This document shows positions 36,827 to 45,544 of a DNA stretch of 64,000 nucleotides, one piece after another. The stretch is from the NCBI GenBank assembly GCA_963781025.1, contig CAWADU010000003.1:1488001-1552000 (forward strand), written 5' to 3'. A model generated the notes under the pieces. The model worked only from the letters and a program-made list of their open reading frames with translations. It was not told the origin of the DNA and made no database searches. The number at the start of each line of letters is the position of its first letter. Positions within the stretch are counted from its first letter, which is position 1. A program made the position numbers and the translations under genes. The DNA is from Tardibacter sp963781025. GTDB lineage: Bacteria; Pseudomonadota; Alphaproteobacteria; Sphingomonadales; Sphingomonadaceae.

Positions 36827-37834
36827 TTATGAACAATGTGCGCTGGTACAATTCCCGTTCCGGCGGGGCGGAGCAGCGGCAAAGCGCCATTTGCGACCAT
36901 AACTAATGCGGATTCCCCCGAGAGTCGATTCGCGCCTGCGATGCGCGCTTTCGATCAACCTGTCGACCGACGGCCCATCGGGGCTGGCAGCCGGATTGAG
37001 CGCTGCGACCGCCCGCACCACCAGCCGCCGGACCAGTTCGCGCGGCAAGCCCTCGACGTCGAGAAGCACCGCCTTGTCCTCCCATTCCGCCCGTCCGCGC
37101 CATGCCTGCTCCACCGTCCATTCCAGCGCAGCCTCCGCATCCGCCAAGTGACTGGCCGATGCGGCGACGCGAACGGGATCAAGCCACGGCGCCGCCGTCA
37201 GCAACGAGCGCGCGGCCGTCCTGTCATAGGCGGCGCTGCGATTGGACGGATCGTCGACCGGAACCAGCCCCGCCCGGCTGACAATGGCGGCTAGTTCGGA
37301 CTTGCGCCACCCAAGCAACGGGCGAAGGATTCGAAGCGCCCCCACCGGACGCGAGGACCGCACCCCGCCAAGGCCGCTCAATCCGCTGCCCCGCGCCAAC
37401 CGCATCAACAGCGTTTCCGCCTGATCATCGGCGTGATGGGCGGTCATCAGCAGCTTTACGCCGGTCCGCTCGCACTCAGCCTCCATAGCGGCATAGCGGG
37501 CGGCACGGGCCTTTGCCTGCACATTGCCGCGCACCCCCTTCAGGCCGGGGGCCGTCAACGTCGTGTGCTCCACCCCGATCCCCGCGCAAAGCTTCGCTAC
37601 ATTTGCCGCTTCAACGGCGCTTTCGGGCCGCAAGCCGTGATCGACAGTCAGCGCCAGCACCTGGCCTGGAAACGCGGCCCGGGCGATCAACAGTAATGCC
37701 AAACTGTCTGGCCCGCCGGAAACAGCGACGGCAAACCGCGTCCGGGGGCCGATCAGCCCTTCGACCGCCGCCCGGAAACGTTCAACGGCGTTTGCGAGGC
37801 CTCCCGCCTCAGGCGGCGCACTTGGCCGCCGCAC
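36827..37834 (-). CDS. tilS: tRNA(Ile)-lysidine synthase
   Basis: A 335-residue N-type ATP pyrophosphatase that converts C34 of tRNA-Ile(CAU) to lysidine. The PP-loop is VAVSGGPDSLALLL, and ALTVDHGLRPES and TAHHADDQAETLLMRLARGSG are further TilS signatures. The GTG start at 37834 overlaps the end of cpoB by 26 bases, implying coupling; ftsH follows. The C-terminal half is short but typical for alphaproteobacteria. Confidence 0.93.
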   Translation of the reverse strand: MRRPSAPPEAGGLANAVERFRAAVEGLIGPRTRFAVAVSGGPDSLALLLIARAAFPGQVLALTVDHGLRPESAVEAANVAKLCAGIGVEHTTLTAPGLKGVRGNVQAKARAARYAAMEAECERTGVKLLMTAHHADDQAETLLMRLARGSGLSGLGGVRSSRPVGALRILRPLLGWRKSELAAIVSRAGLVPVDDPSNRSAAYDRTAARSLLTAAPWLDPVRVAASASHLADAEAALEWTVEQAWRGRAEWEDKAVLLDVEGLPRELVRRLVVRAVAALNPAASPDGPSVDRLIESAHRRRESTLGGIRISYGRKWRFAAAPPRRNGNCTSAHCS

Positions 37835-38705
37835 GTGCCTTGACCGTCTGGTCTTTCAGCGCCGGGCTCATTTTCGCGCCGTAGACGTCGTTCAATTCGC
37901 CATAGACCTTGCACGCTTCGGTCGGTTTGTTCAGCTTCATCAAGGCCTGTCCCAGCCAATAGAGACTGTCGGGCGCGCGTTCGCCACGCGGATTGTTCTG
38001 GTAGTTGGCGTAAAAGGCTTCGACGGCCATCGCCGGCTTGCCATCAGCGAGGTAGCTGCGCCCCAGCCAGTGCTGGGCAAAGCTTGCCCGCCTATGCTTT
38101 GGATATTTGGCGACCACCTCCTTCAGCGCAGCTTCCGCCTCGTCAAACCGTTTCTGTTCGACAAGCGAATAGGCCGCGGAATAGGCAGCCTCGCCCGGAT
38201 CCGCGGGCGGCGTGGCGGCCGCACCATTGGGCGCAGGCGTGGTAGCGCCGGGCACGGGTTTCGCCCCCGGCGGCGTATAAGGATTTGGCGGCGGGGCGGT
38301 GCCCGGTGCGCCCGGCTTTCCTTCCAGCGTGTTCAAGCGGAATTCGGCGTCGCCCCTGAACTTGGCGAGCTGCTCCTCAAGCTGTCTGATCTTGTAGCCG
38401 TTCTGCTCGTTCTGGCCGATCAGCGTGGTCATCTGCTTTTCAAGCAAATCCACCCGCGCGGTCAGGTCGTTGAGCGGCGTGGTGGCGGGCGTGCCGGGAA
38501 CGACTCCCGGTGCCGCCGGTGCCGTGATCTCCGGTTCGAAAAAGCGCGGATCAGCACCGGGGAAAACCTTGCGCTGCACGGCTTTCATCTGCTTTTCCAA
38601 AACGCCGACGCGCCTTTCCACGCCTGCGGTCTGGGCAAAGGCGGGCACCGCTGCCGTCGTCAGAAACATGATCGTAACAAGTGCGCCTCGCACCTTTTCC
38701 TCCAT
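37809..38705 (-). CDS. cpoB: Tol-Pal system protein CpoB (YbgF)
   Basis: A 298-residue periplasmic protein: signal peptide (VTIMFLTTAAVPAFA, then QT), a coiled-coil (VERRVGVLEKQMKAVQRKV and a second heptad stretch near LTARVDLLEKQMTTL), a Pro/Ala-rich linker, and C-terminal TPR repeats (AAYSLVEQKRFDEAEAAL, APDSLYWLGQALMKL). CpoB links outer-membrane constriction by Tol-Pal to peptidoglycan synthesis. The tol-pal genes themselves are not in this window; a RodZ-like gene lies upstream instead. Confidence 0.9.
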   Translation of the reverse strand: MEEKVRGALVTIMFLTTAAVPAFAQTAGVERRVGVLEKQMKAVQRKVFPGADPRFFEPEITAPAAPGVVPGTPATTPLNDLTARVDLLEKQMTTLIGQNEQNGYKIRQLEEQLAKFRGDAEFRLNTLEGKPGAPGTAPPPNPYTPPGAKPVPGATTPAPNGAAATPPADPGEAAYSAAYSLVEQKRFDEAEAALKEVVAKYPKHRRASFAQHWLGRSYLADGKPAMAVEAFYANYQNNPRGERAPDSLYWLGQALMKLNKPTEACKVYGELNDVYGAKMSPALKDQTVKARAAAKCAA

Positions 38706-38767
38706 ATGCCACCCAGTCCGACGCCCTTGCCCGATTTCGGCTTGCTGCGCGATGAAGCGGTCCTTGT

Positions 38768-39628
38768 TCAGCCCGCCGGCGTCGCACCGGGCATGGAACG
38801 GGCCAGCAGGCTGGAGGGCGCCAGACTTACATCCCGCACCGTCTGGACCGGTTGACCCAGGGGCGCAACCGCTTTGCCGTCCACAGTGACCTTTATTGCG
38901 CCCGCCTTGCCCGTCCAGAGCAGCAACTGGTTCGGGTCTCCGGGCACGGTATAGCTTTCCCCCGCAGCCAATATGCCCGTGCGGACAGTCTGCCCGCCGC
39001 GATCATAAACCTTGATCCAGACATCTTCGCTGGCGGTCAGCACGACGGGCCCTGCCGGGCTGGCGGCCGGTGGTGTCGCGGGCGTAGCTGCCGGAGGCGT
39101 CACGGGAGCCGTTGCGGCAGGCGCGGGCGTGTCGGATGGCTCTTCGGCCGGCGGGATCGGCGCGGCCTCCGGCGTCCCTGCGGCGACGGTGACATTATCG
39201 CCACCGCGCGAAAACACGCCCATGCTGAACGCGATCAGCAGGGCGACGATCAGGGCGCCCCCGCCGGCGGCGATCCAGGCGAGGCCGGACGAGGGTACGC
39301 GCGCCGGATCCAGCGGTTCATATTGGTCGTAATAGGGAAGCGGGTCCGGGCTTGCTTCGGCCCTGTACTGCGCGGCGATCTCGCTGCCATCCAGTCCAAC
39401 AGCCTGGGCAAAGGCGCGCGCGAAACCGGCACTGTAGGCAATCGCCGGAAGATCGCTGAACCGCCCTTCCTCGATCGCGCGCAAATGGCGGGCCGGAATG
39501 CGTGTTCGCTCGGCGATATCCTCGACAGCCAGGCCCGCCTTCTGACGTGCGGCCAGCAGCTTTTCGCCCACCCCCACCGAGGAGGCGGGTTCCTCGCGCT
39601 CATTCTCAGGCTTTTCTTCAGGTTTCAT
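38768..39628 (-). CDS. RodZ-like HTH membrane protein (DUF4115)
   Basis: A 286-residue protein: an N-terminal Xre-type helix-turn-helix (KLLAARQKAGLAVEDIAERT, residues about 27-46), one membrane helix (SSGLAWIAAGGGALIVALLI), a long Pro/Ala/Thr-rich periplasmic linker and a C-terminal DUF4115 beta domain (EDVWIKVYDRGGQTVRTGIL). This is the layout of the cytoskeletal protein RodZ, which ties MreB to the membrane; identity as true RodZ is likely but not certain. It lies upstream of cpoB on the same strand. Confidence 0.85.
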   Translation of the reverse strand: MKPEEKPENEREEPASSVGVGEKLLAARQKAGLAVEDIAERTRIPARHLRAIEEGRFSDLPAIAYSAGFARAFAQAVGLDGSEIAAQYRAEASPDPLPYYDQYEPLDPARVPSSGLAWIAAGGGALIVALLIAFSMGVFSRGGDNVTVAAGTPEAAPIPPAEEPSDTPAPAATAPVTPPAATPATPPAASPAGPVVLTASEDVWIKVYDRGGQTVRTGILAAGESYTVPGDPNQLLLWTGKAGAIKVTVDGKAVAPLGQPVQTVRDVSLAPSSLLARSMPGATPAG

Positions 39629-39780
39629 TAGACCCCCCGGCCCGCTAGGACTGACCGACCCACTCGTTTTTCGCCAAGCTTACCGCTATTTACGATCCTT
39701 GCTATGCCGCCGCCCATTGTCAACACAGGGCAGCAGCATCGGCGTTCATCCCACATTTCGGCAAGAAAATCTTTGACCGG

Positions 39781-42051
39781 TCAGATGATCGCAACACCTT
39801 CCTTTTCAGCAAATTCAGCAATGGTGGCGCGACTATAGCCGCTTGGATCCTTGAGCCACTGCGCCATCCGCGCCTTGAGCGGCTTCAGGGCGAGCGACCG
39901 CACCATCGACTTGACGGGTCCGATGGCGGCGGGCGTGATCGACAGCCGGGTGATGCCAAGCCCGATCAAGGCCATGGCTTCCAGCGGCCGGCCGCCCATT
40001 TCCCCGCACACCGTCACCTGCACGTTCGCTGCCTGGGCCTGGGCCGTCACGCGCGCAACAAAACGCAGGATCGCCGGGCTAAGCCAGTCGTAACGCTCGG
40101 CCAGCTTCGGATTGGCCCTGTCGGCCGCGAACAGAAACTGGGTCAGATCATTGGTCCCGATCGACAGGAAATCGATCTTGGGCAGCAATACGTCCAGCTG
40201 TTCGGCCAGCGCCGGCACCTCCATCATCGCACCATAGCGGATATGATCGGCGAAAGGCTTGCCCTGCCGCTTAAGCCAGGCCCGCTGTTCCTCCACCAGA
40301 ACCTGCGCGGCGTCGAACTCCCAGGGTTCGCTCACCATCGGGAACATGATGTTCAGCGTTCGGCCCGCGGACGCTTCCAGCAGAGCGCGCAACTGCACCT
40401 TCATCAAACCATCGCGTTCAAGCGCCAGTCTGAGCGCCCGCCAGCCCATCGCCGGATTTTCGTCAGGCTCGTCCGCCTCGCGCAAATAGGGAAGCGCCTT
40501 GTCGCCGCCGATATCGAGCGTGCGGAACACGACGGGCCGCTGTCCCGCCGCCTCCAGCACATCCCGATAGAGACGGGTTTGCCGCTCACGCCGGGGCAAG
40601 GCGGAAGAAACCAGAAACTGGAACTCGGTCCGGAACAAGCCAATTCCCTCGGCGCCCGTGGTGTCGAGCGCCGCCACGTCGTCGCGAAGACCGGCGTTGA
40701 TCATCAAGGTGATCGGAACGCCGTCCTTGGTAACGGCCGGCAGATCCCGAAGCGCCGCATATTCGGCGCGGCGCTTTTGCGTGACCTTCAGGGTCAATTC
40801 AAACACATGCTCCATGGCCACCGTCGGGCGGACGATCAATTGCCCCTGTGTCGTATCAAGCAGCAACTCGTCGCCGTCCGAAACGGCGGTGCGAAGATCG
40901 CGCACGCGGCCCAGCACGGGAACCCCCATTGCCCGCGCGACAATGGTGACGTGCGCCGTGAGCGAGCCTTCCTCAAGCACCACCCCCTTCAGACGGCGGC
41001 GGTCGTATTCCAGCAGTTCCGCCGGCCCCAGGTTGCGGGCAAGCAGGATGGCGTCCTGCCTCAGCCCCATTTGCGCCGCCGTGCCAAGCTGGCCCGAAAC
41101 AATGCGCAGCAGGCGGTTGGACAGGTCCTCAAGGTCGTGCATCCGTTCGCGGAGGAACGGATCGTCGATCTCACGCATCCGCATCCGCGTGCGCTGCTGG
41201 ACGCGTTCTATCGCGGCTTCGGCGGTCAGGCCGCTGTCGATCGCCTCGTTGATCCGCCGCGCCCAGCCTTCGTCATAGGCGAACATCTTGTAGGTTTCGA
41301 GGATGTCGGCATGTTCGCCCGCAGTGCCGAAATCGGCCTGGGTCATCATCCGGTCGATCTGCTCGCGCATTTTCGCGAAAGCGGAAATGACGCGATGACG
41401 CTCGGCCTCGACGTCCTCCGCCATCGTGTGTTCGACAACAATGCGCGGCTGATGGAAAACCGCCGCTCCCCGGGCCATGCCCTCGACAAGCTTCTGCCCG
41501 GTGAGCCGCACCGCTCCCTGTTCCTTGCGCGAAGCGCCCGCTGCGCTATCGTCGACAAGGCCCGCGCCCGCGATCAGTTCGGCCAGCACCATGGCAACCG
41601 TCTGCAGCGCCTCGATCTCGACATCGTCGTAGCGGCGCGGTTCGACGTGCTGGACGCAGAGCACGCCGATGGCTCTTTCACGCCTGACGATCGGGACGCC
41701 CGCGAAGCTGTGGAAGTTTTCTTCGCCCGTTTCCGGCCGGTAGGCGAAATCAGGATGCGCCCGTGCTTCCGCCAGGTTCAGCACATCCATATCTTCGGCA
41801 AGCGAGCCGACAAGGCCCTGGCCCAACGCCAGCCGGGTGACATGCACGGCCTCCTGCTTGAGGCCAACGGTCGCGAACAGTTCCAGCGCGCCGTCGCGCA
41901 GCAGATAGACGGAGCAAACCTCCGACGACAGCGCCTTGGCGATGATCTGCACGACGCGGTTGAGCTTTGCCTGGGGCGCCGTGCGGGCCGCCATGACATC
42001 GTGCAGGCGCGTCAGGATTTCGCGGGCGGCGGCGGCGGCTGTCTTCGGCAT
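39781..42051 (-). CDS. ptsP: PEP-protein phosphotransferase PtsP (enzyme I-Ntr)
   Basis: A 756-residue enzyme I of the nitrogen-related PTS. It has an N-terminal GAF domain (about residues 17-165), which separates it from sugar-type enzyme I, the PEP-utiliser N domain, the phospho-His region GSLTAHVTIVARAMGVP, and the PEP-binding barrel with LFRTEFQFLV, MFPMVSEPWEF, SIGTNDLTQFLFAADRAN and CGEMGGRP. It phosphorylates NPr from PEP, with GAF and glutamine input inferred from the family. The gene starts about 85 bases from the end of the nitronate monooxygenase gene. Confidence 0.95.
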   Translation of the reverse strand: MPKTAAAAAREILTRLHDVMAARTAPQAKLNRVVQIIAKALSSEVCSVYLLRDGALELFATVGLKQEAVHVTRLALGQGLVGSLAEDMDVLNLAEARAHPDFAYRPETGEENFHSFAGVPIVRRERAIGVLCVQHVEPRRYDDVEIEALQTVAMVLAELIAGAGLVDDSAAGASRKEQGAVRLTGQKLVEGMARGAAVFHQPRIVVEHTMAEDVEAERHRVISAFAKMREQIDRMMTQADFGTAGEHADILETYKMFAYDEGWARRINEAIDSGLTAEAAIERVQQRTRMRMREIDDPFLRERMHDLEDLSNRLLRIVSGQLGTAAQMGLRQDAILLARNLGPAELLEYDRRRLKGVVLEEGSLTAHVTIVARAMGVPVLGRVRDLRTAVSDGDELLLDTTQGQLIVRPTVAMEHVFELTLKVTQKRRAEYAALRDLPAVTKDGVPITLMINAGLRDDVAALDTTGAEGIGLFRTEFQFLVSSALPRRERQTRLYRDVLEAAGQRPVVFRTLDIGGDKALPYLREADEPDENPAMGWRALRLALERDGLMKVQLRALLEASAGRTLNIMFPMVSEPWEFDAAQVLVEEQRAWLKRQGKPFADHIRYGAMMEVPALAEQLDVLLPKIDFLSIGTNDLTQFLFAADRANPKLAERYDWLSPAILRFVARVTAQAQAANVQVTVCGEMGGRPLEAMALIGLGITRLSITPAAIGPVKSMVRSLALKPLKARMAQWLKDPSGYSRATIAEFAEKEGVAII

Positions 42052-42136
42052 GACAACCAGCTAGCCGATTATGGGCAAGGCGGGAAGCGGCAACCCATCC
42101 TTCGCTGCAATTCAGGTTCGCGGCGATGAATGGATT

Positions 42137-43162
42137 TTACCTCCGCGCTTCCAGCGCGGCAGCCGCTTCGGCCATCAGTTCATCGATGATCGCCTGAACC
42201 GGCTCTTCGCGGGCAACCATTCCGACCGACTGGCCAGCCATCACCGAGCCGCCGTCGATGTCGCCATCGATCACCGCGCGCCGGAGTGCGCCTGCCCAGA
42301 AATGCTCGATCTGAAGCTGCGCCTCGGCCATGTCGAGACGGCCTTCGTCCAGCGCCTGCGCGACCTCGCGCTGTTTGGCGTTGAACGCTTCGGTGCCTGC
42401 ATTCTTGAGCGCGCGCACCGGAATGACCGGCAGGCGCGGATCGATCTGCACGCTGGTGACGGCATCGCGCGCCGATGCGCGGATAAACGCCTTCTTGAAA
42501 TTGGGATGCGCGATCGATTCATGCGCGCAAACAAATCGCGTGCCGAGCTGCACGCCCGCCGCGCCCATTTCCAGATAAGCTGCGATGGCTTCGCCGCGCG
42601 CGATCCCGCCGGCCACAAAGACGGGCGCCTGTTCGGCAAGGGCGGGCAGGATTTCCTGCGCGAGCACGGACGTCGACACCGGCCCGATGTGGCCGCCCGC
42701 CTCCATGCCTTCAATCACCAGCGCATCGACGCCAGAGCGGAGCAGCTTCTTACCGAGCGAAACCGCCGGGGTGAAGCAGATCAGCTTCGCGCCGAACGCC
42801 TTCACCGCCTCGATCGCGGGAGCGGGAGGCAGCCCTCCCGCCAGCACGACGTGCCCAACCTCGTGACTGGCGCACACCGCGATCAGTTCGAGCAGTTGCG
42901 GGTGCATGGTGATCAGGTTGACGCCGAACGGCTTGCCGGTCAGCGATTTCGCGCCCGCAATCTCCGCGTCGAGCAGCGCGGGCGTCATCGCGCCGCATGC
43001 GATCACGCCAAAACCGCCCGCGTTCGATATCGCGGCAACCAGACTGCGCTCGGAAACCCAGCTCATGGCCCCGCCGAGAATGGCGATGTCCGTTCCCAGA
43101 AACGCGGCGCCCCGCGCCATCAACTTGTTCAGCCGGACCATGCCGGGCGTTTCCAGGCTCAT
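42137..43162 (-). CDS. Nitronate monooxygenase (NMO/2-nitropropane dioxygenase family)
   Basis: A 341-residue FMN-dependent TIM-barrel protein. Typical segments are AILGGAMSWVSERSLVAAISNAGGFGVIACG near the N-terminus (FMN-binding part), DALVIEGMEAGGHIGP and PVFVAGGIARGEAIAAYLEMGAAGVQLGTRF (phosphate-binding Gly motif). The family oxidises alkyl nitronates, though close relatives are enoyl-ACP reductase-like, so the substrate is not certain. It overlaps lysC by 4 bases (ATGA). Confidence 0.85.
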   Translation of the reverse strand: MSLETPGMVRLNKLMARGAAFLGTDIAILGGAMSWVSERSLVAAISNAGGFGVIACGAMTPALLDAEIAGAKSLTGKPFGVNLITMHPQLLELIAVCASHEVGHVVLAGGLPPAPAIEAVKAFGAKLICFTPAVSLGKKLLRSGVDALVIEGMEAGGHIGPVSTSVLAQEILPALAEQAPVFVAGGIARGEAIAAYLEMGAAGVQLGTRFVCAHESIAHPNFKKAFIRASARDAVTSVQIDPRLPVIPVRALKNAGTEAFNAKQREVAQALDEGRLDMAEAQLQIEHFWAGALRRAVIDGDIDGGSVMAGQSVGMVAREEPVQAIIDELMAEAAAALEARR

Positions 43163-44421
43163 GCCGCCTCGACCACATCGGCCGCATCAAGGCCATAGGC
43201 GGTGTGCAGGACGCGGACCGCCAGTTCGGTATATTCCTCCGCGATCAGCACCGACACCTTGATCTCGGACGTCGAGATGGCAAGGATGTTGATGCCGCGC
43301 GCGGCGAGCGCATCGAACATGGTCGACGCGACGCCGGCGTGGCTGCGCATGCCCACGCCCACCACCGATATCTTCGCGACATTGTCGTCGGAGGCGAGGC
43401 TGGCGTAGCCGATATCCTTCTTGGCTTTTTCCAGCACGTCGAGCGACTTCACAAGGTCCGACTGCGGGACGGTGAAGGTCACATCGGTCGATCCCGCGTT
43501 GTGCGCGATGTTCTGGATAATCATGTCGACATTGATGTTCGCCTTGGCGAGCGGCGAGAAAATGTTCGCCACCGCGCCCGGCCGGTCCGGCACGTCGAGC
43601 AGCGTGATCTTCGCCTCGTTCCGGTTATAGGCCACACCGGTGATCAGTTGCCGTTCCATTTCGTCTCCGATCTCATCATCGCCCACGACCAGCGTGCCCG
43701 GCAGGCTGTCGCCCATCGCGTCCTCGAAAGAGGACAACACCTGCACCCGGACCTTTTCCTTCATCGCCAGTTCGACCGAACGGGTCTGGAGCACCTTGGC
43801 CCCGACGCTCGCCAGTTCAAGCATTTCCTCATAAGTCACCCTGGCGAGCTTTCGCGCCTTGGGGACAATCCGTGGATCGGTGGTGTAGACGCCGTCCACA
43901 TCGGTGTAGATGTCGCAGCGGTCGGCGCCGATGGCAGCCGCCACCGCCACTGCCGAGGTATCCGATCCGCCACGGCCGAGCGTCGTCACCCGGCCGTTGT
44001 CCGTCACGCCCTGAAAGCCGGGGATGACCGCGACCTCGCCGGTCGCCATCGCGCTGAGCAGATCCTTGGTATGGATGGTGTCGATGCGCGCCGATGCATG
44101 TGCGTCCGAAGAACGCAACGGAAGCTGCCAGCCAAGCCAGCTCCGCGCCCTGACGCCAAGGCTGTGGAGGACGATCGCAAGCAAGCCCGACGTCACCTGC
44201 TCGCCGCTCGCGACGACCACGTCATATTCCGCGGGATCATGCAACGGCGAAGCTTCGCGGCAGAAACCCACCAGCCGGTCGGTCTCGCCCGCCATGGCGG
44301 AGACGACGACGGCGACTTCATTTCCCGCCTCGACCTCGCGCTGCACCCGCGCCGCTACATTCCGGATGCGCTCGATCCCGGCCATGGAGGTGCCGCCGAA
44401 CTTCATCACGATACGGGCCAC
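43159..44421 (-). CDS. lysC: Aspartate kinase
   Basis: A 420-residue enzyme that phosphorylates aspartate, the first step towards lysine, threonine and methionine. The kinase domain starts VMKFGGTSMAG and contains TTLGRGGSDTSAVAVAAAIGA; two C-terminal ACT domains (ITLLDVPDRPGAVANIFSPL and ISVVGVGMRSHAGVASTMFD) bind the feedback inhibitor. The GTG start at 44421 has AGGA about 10 bases upstream; the longer frame to 44613 is not family-like. dapE and metX in this window draw on the same pathway. Confidence 0.95.
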   Translation of the reverse strand: MARIVMKFGGTSMAGIERIRNVAARVQREVEAGNEVAVVVSAMAGETDRLVGFCREASPLHDPAEYDVVVASGEQVTSGLLAIVLHSLGVRARSWLGWQLPLRSSDAHASARIDTIHTKDLLSAMATGEVAVIPGFQGVTDNGRVTTLGRGGSDTSAVAVAAAIGADRCDIYTDVDGVYTTDPRIVPKARKLARVTYEEMLELASVGAKVLQTRSVELAMKEKVRVQVLSSFEDAMGDSLPGTLVVGDDEIGDEMERQLITGVAYNRNEAKITLLDVPDRPGAVANIFSPLAKANINVDMIIQNIAHNAGSTDVTFTVPQSDLVKSLDVLEKAKKDIGYASLASDDNVAKISVVGVGMRSHAGVASTMFDALAARGINILAISTSEIKVSVLIAEEYTELAVRVLHTAYGLDAADVVEAA

Positions 44422-44501
44422 TGGTGTCGCTTCCTGTTCTATGGGCAAAACGCGCTGCGTGATAGGAGCGCGCCGCACGGATGGCAAGGGTGACGTTCGT
44501 T

Positions 44502-44527
44502 CCTTCCGCCGTCGAAAATGCGGAAGG
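44502..44527 (-). terminator. Hairpin between trpS and lysC
   Basis: CCTTCCGC and GCGGAAGG form a perfect 8-base stem with a 10-base loop, 10 bases after the trpS stop on the minus strand. No T-run follows, so termination there would be weak; it may be a processing or attenuation stem. Confidence 0.4.
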
Positions 44528-44536
44528 CCGGCCGTT

Positions 44537-45544
44537 CTACCGCAGCAGCCCGAGCGCCTGATAGGCCGCCGACAGGGTCGGAGCCGCCAGTTCGCGCGCC
44601 CGCGCCGCGCCATCCGACAGCACCTTGTCGATCGCGGCAGTATCGCGACGCAGTGCGTTGAAGCGGCCAGTCACGGGTGAAAGCCGATCGACCAGCAGGT
44701 CCGCGAGCGCGGGCTTGAACGCGCCAAAGCCCTGGCCGCCGAAACGAGCCAGAACCTGGTCGATGCTTTCGCCCGACACCGCCGCATAGATGCCGACGAG
44801 ATTGCGCGCCTCGGGCCGGCCTTCCAGTCCCGCCGCCTCGCCCGGCAGCGGTTCGGGATCGGTCTTTGACTTGCGGATCTTCTGCACGATCGCATCGGGG
44901 TCATCGGTCAGGTTGATCCGGCTCATGTCGGACGGGTCCGACTTCGACATCTTGGATGCGCCATCCCGCAGCGACATGACCCGTGCGGCCGGGCCGCCGA
45001 TCACCGGCTCGGGCGGGACGAACAGATCGACGTTGAAATCGGTGTTGAACTTGATGGCGATATCGCGCGCCAGTTCCAGATGCTGCTTCTGGTCCTCGCC
45101 CACCGGCACATGCGTCGCCTTGTAGACAAGCACATCGGCGGCCTGGAGCACCGGATAGGCATAGAGGCCGACGCTCGCGTTCTCGCGATGCTTGCCCGAC
45201 TTTTCCTTGAACTGGGTCATGCGGTTCAGCCAGCCGAGCCGCGCCGTGCAATTGAGCAGCCAGGCCAGTTCGGCATGAGCCGGCACCCGCGCCTGGTTGA
45301 ACAGGATCGATTTCGCCGGATCAATGCCCGATGCCAGCAGCGCCGCCGCCATGTTGCGGGTATTGGCCGTCAGTTCCGCCGGATCGTTGCGAACCGTGAT
45401 CGCATGAAGATCGGCGAGGAAGAAAAGGCAATCACCCCCGTTTTCGGCAGAGGCTTCCTGCATCGCGACCCAGCGGGTGATCGCGCCCAGATAGTTGCCG
45501 AGATGAAGATTTCCCGTCGGTTGAATACCCGAAACGATACGCAT
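44537..45544 (-). CDS. trpS: Tryptophanyl-tRNA synthetase
   Basis: A 335-residue class I synthetase. The HIGH-equivalent motif is PTGNLHLGNYLGA (residues 9-21) and the KMSKS motif is intact in DGASKMSKSDPSD. VPVGEDQKQHLELARDIA is also typical. Its ATG overlaps the murJ stop by one base, so the two genes are coupled. Confidence 0.96.
   Translation of the reverse strand: MRIVSGIQPTGNLHLGNYLGAITRWVAMQEASAENGGDCLFFLADLHAITVRNDPAELTANTRNMAAALLASGIDPAKSILFNQARVPAHAELAWLLNCTARLGWLNRMTQFKEKSGKHRENASVGLYAYPVLQAADVLVYKATHVPVGEDQKQHLELARDIAIKFNTDFNVDLFVPPEPVIGGPAARVMSLRDGASKMSKSDPSDMSRINLTDDPDAIVQKIRKSKTDPEPLPGEAAGLEGRPEARNLVGIYAAVSGESIDQVLARFGGQGFGAFKPALADLLVDRLSPVTGRFNALRRDTAAIDKVLSDGAARARELAAPTLSAAYQALGLLR

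Noticed and set aside
40243..42129. A 628-codon open frame on the plus strand opposite ptsP
   Set aside because: Entirely antisense to a well-supported PtsP; long shadow frames are expected in G+C-rich DNA, and the product is compositionally odd, rich in Arg, His and Gln.
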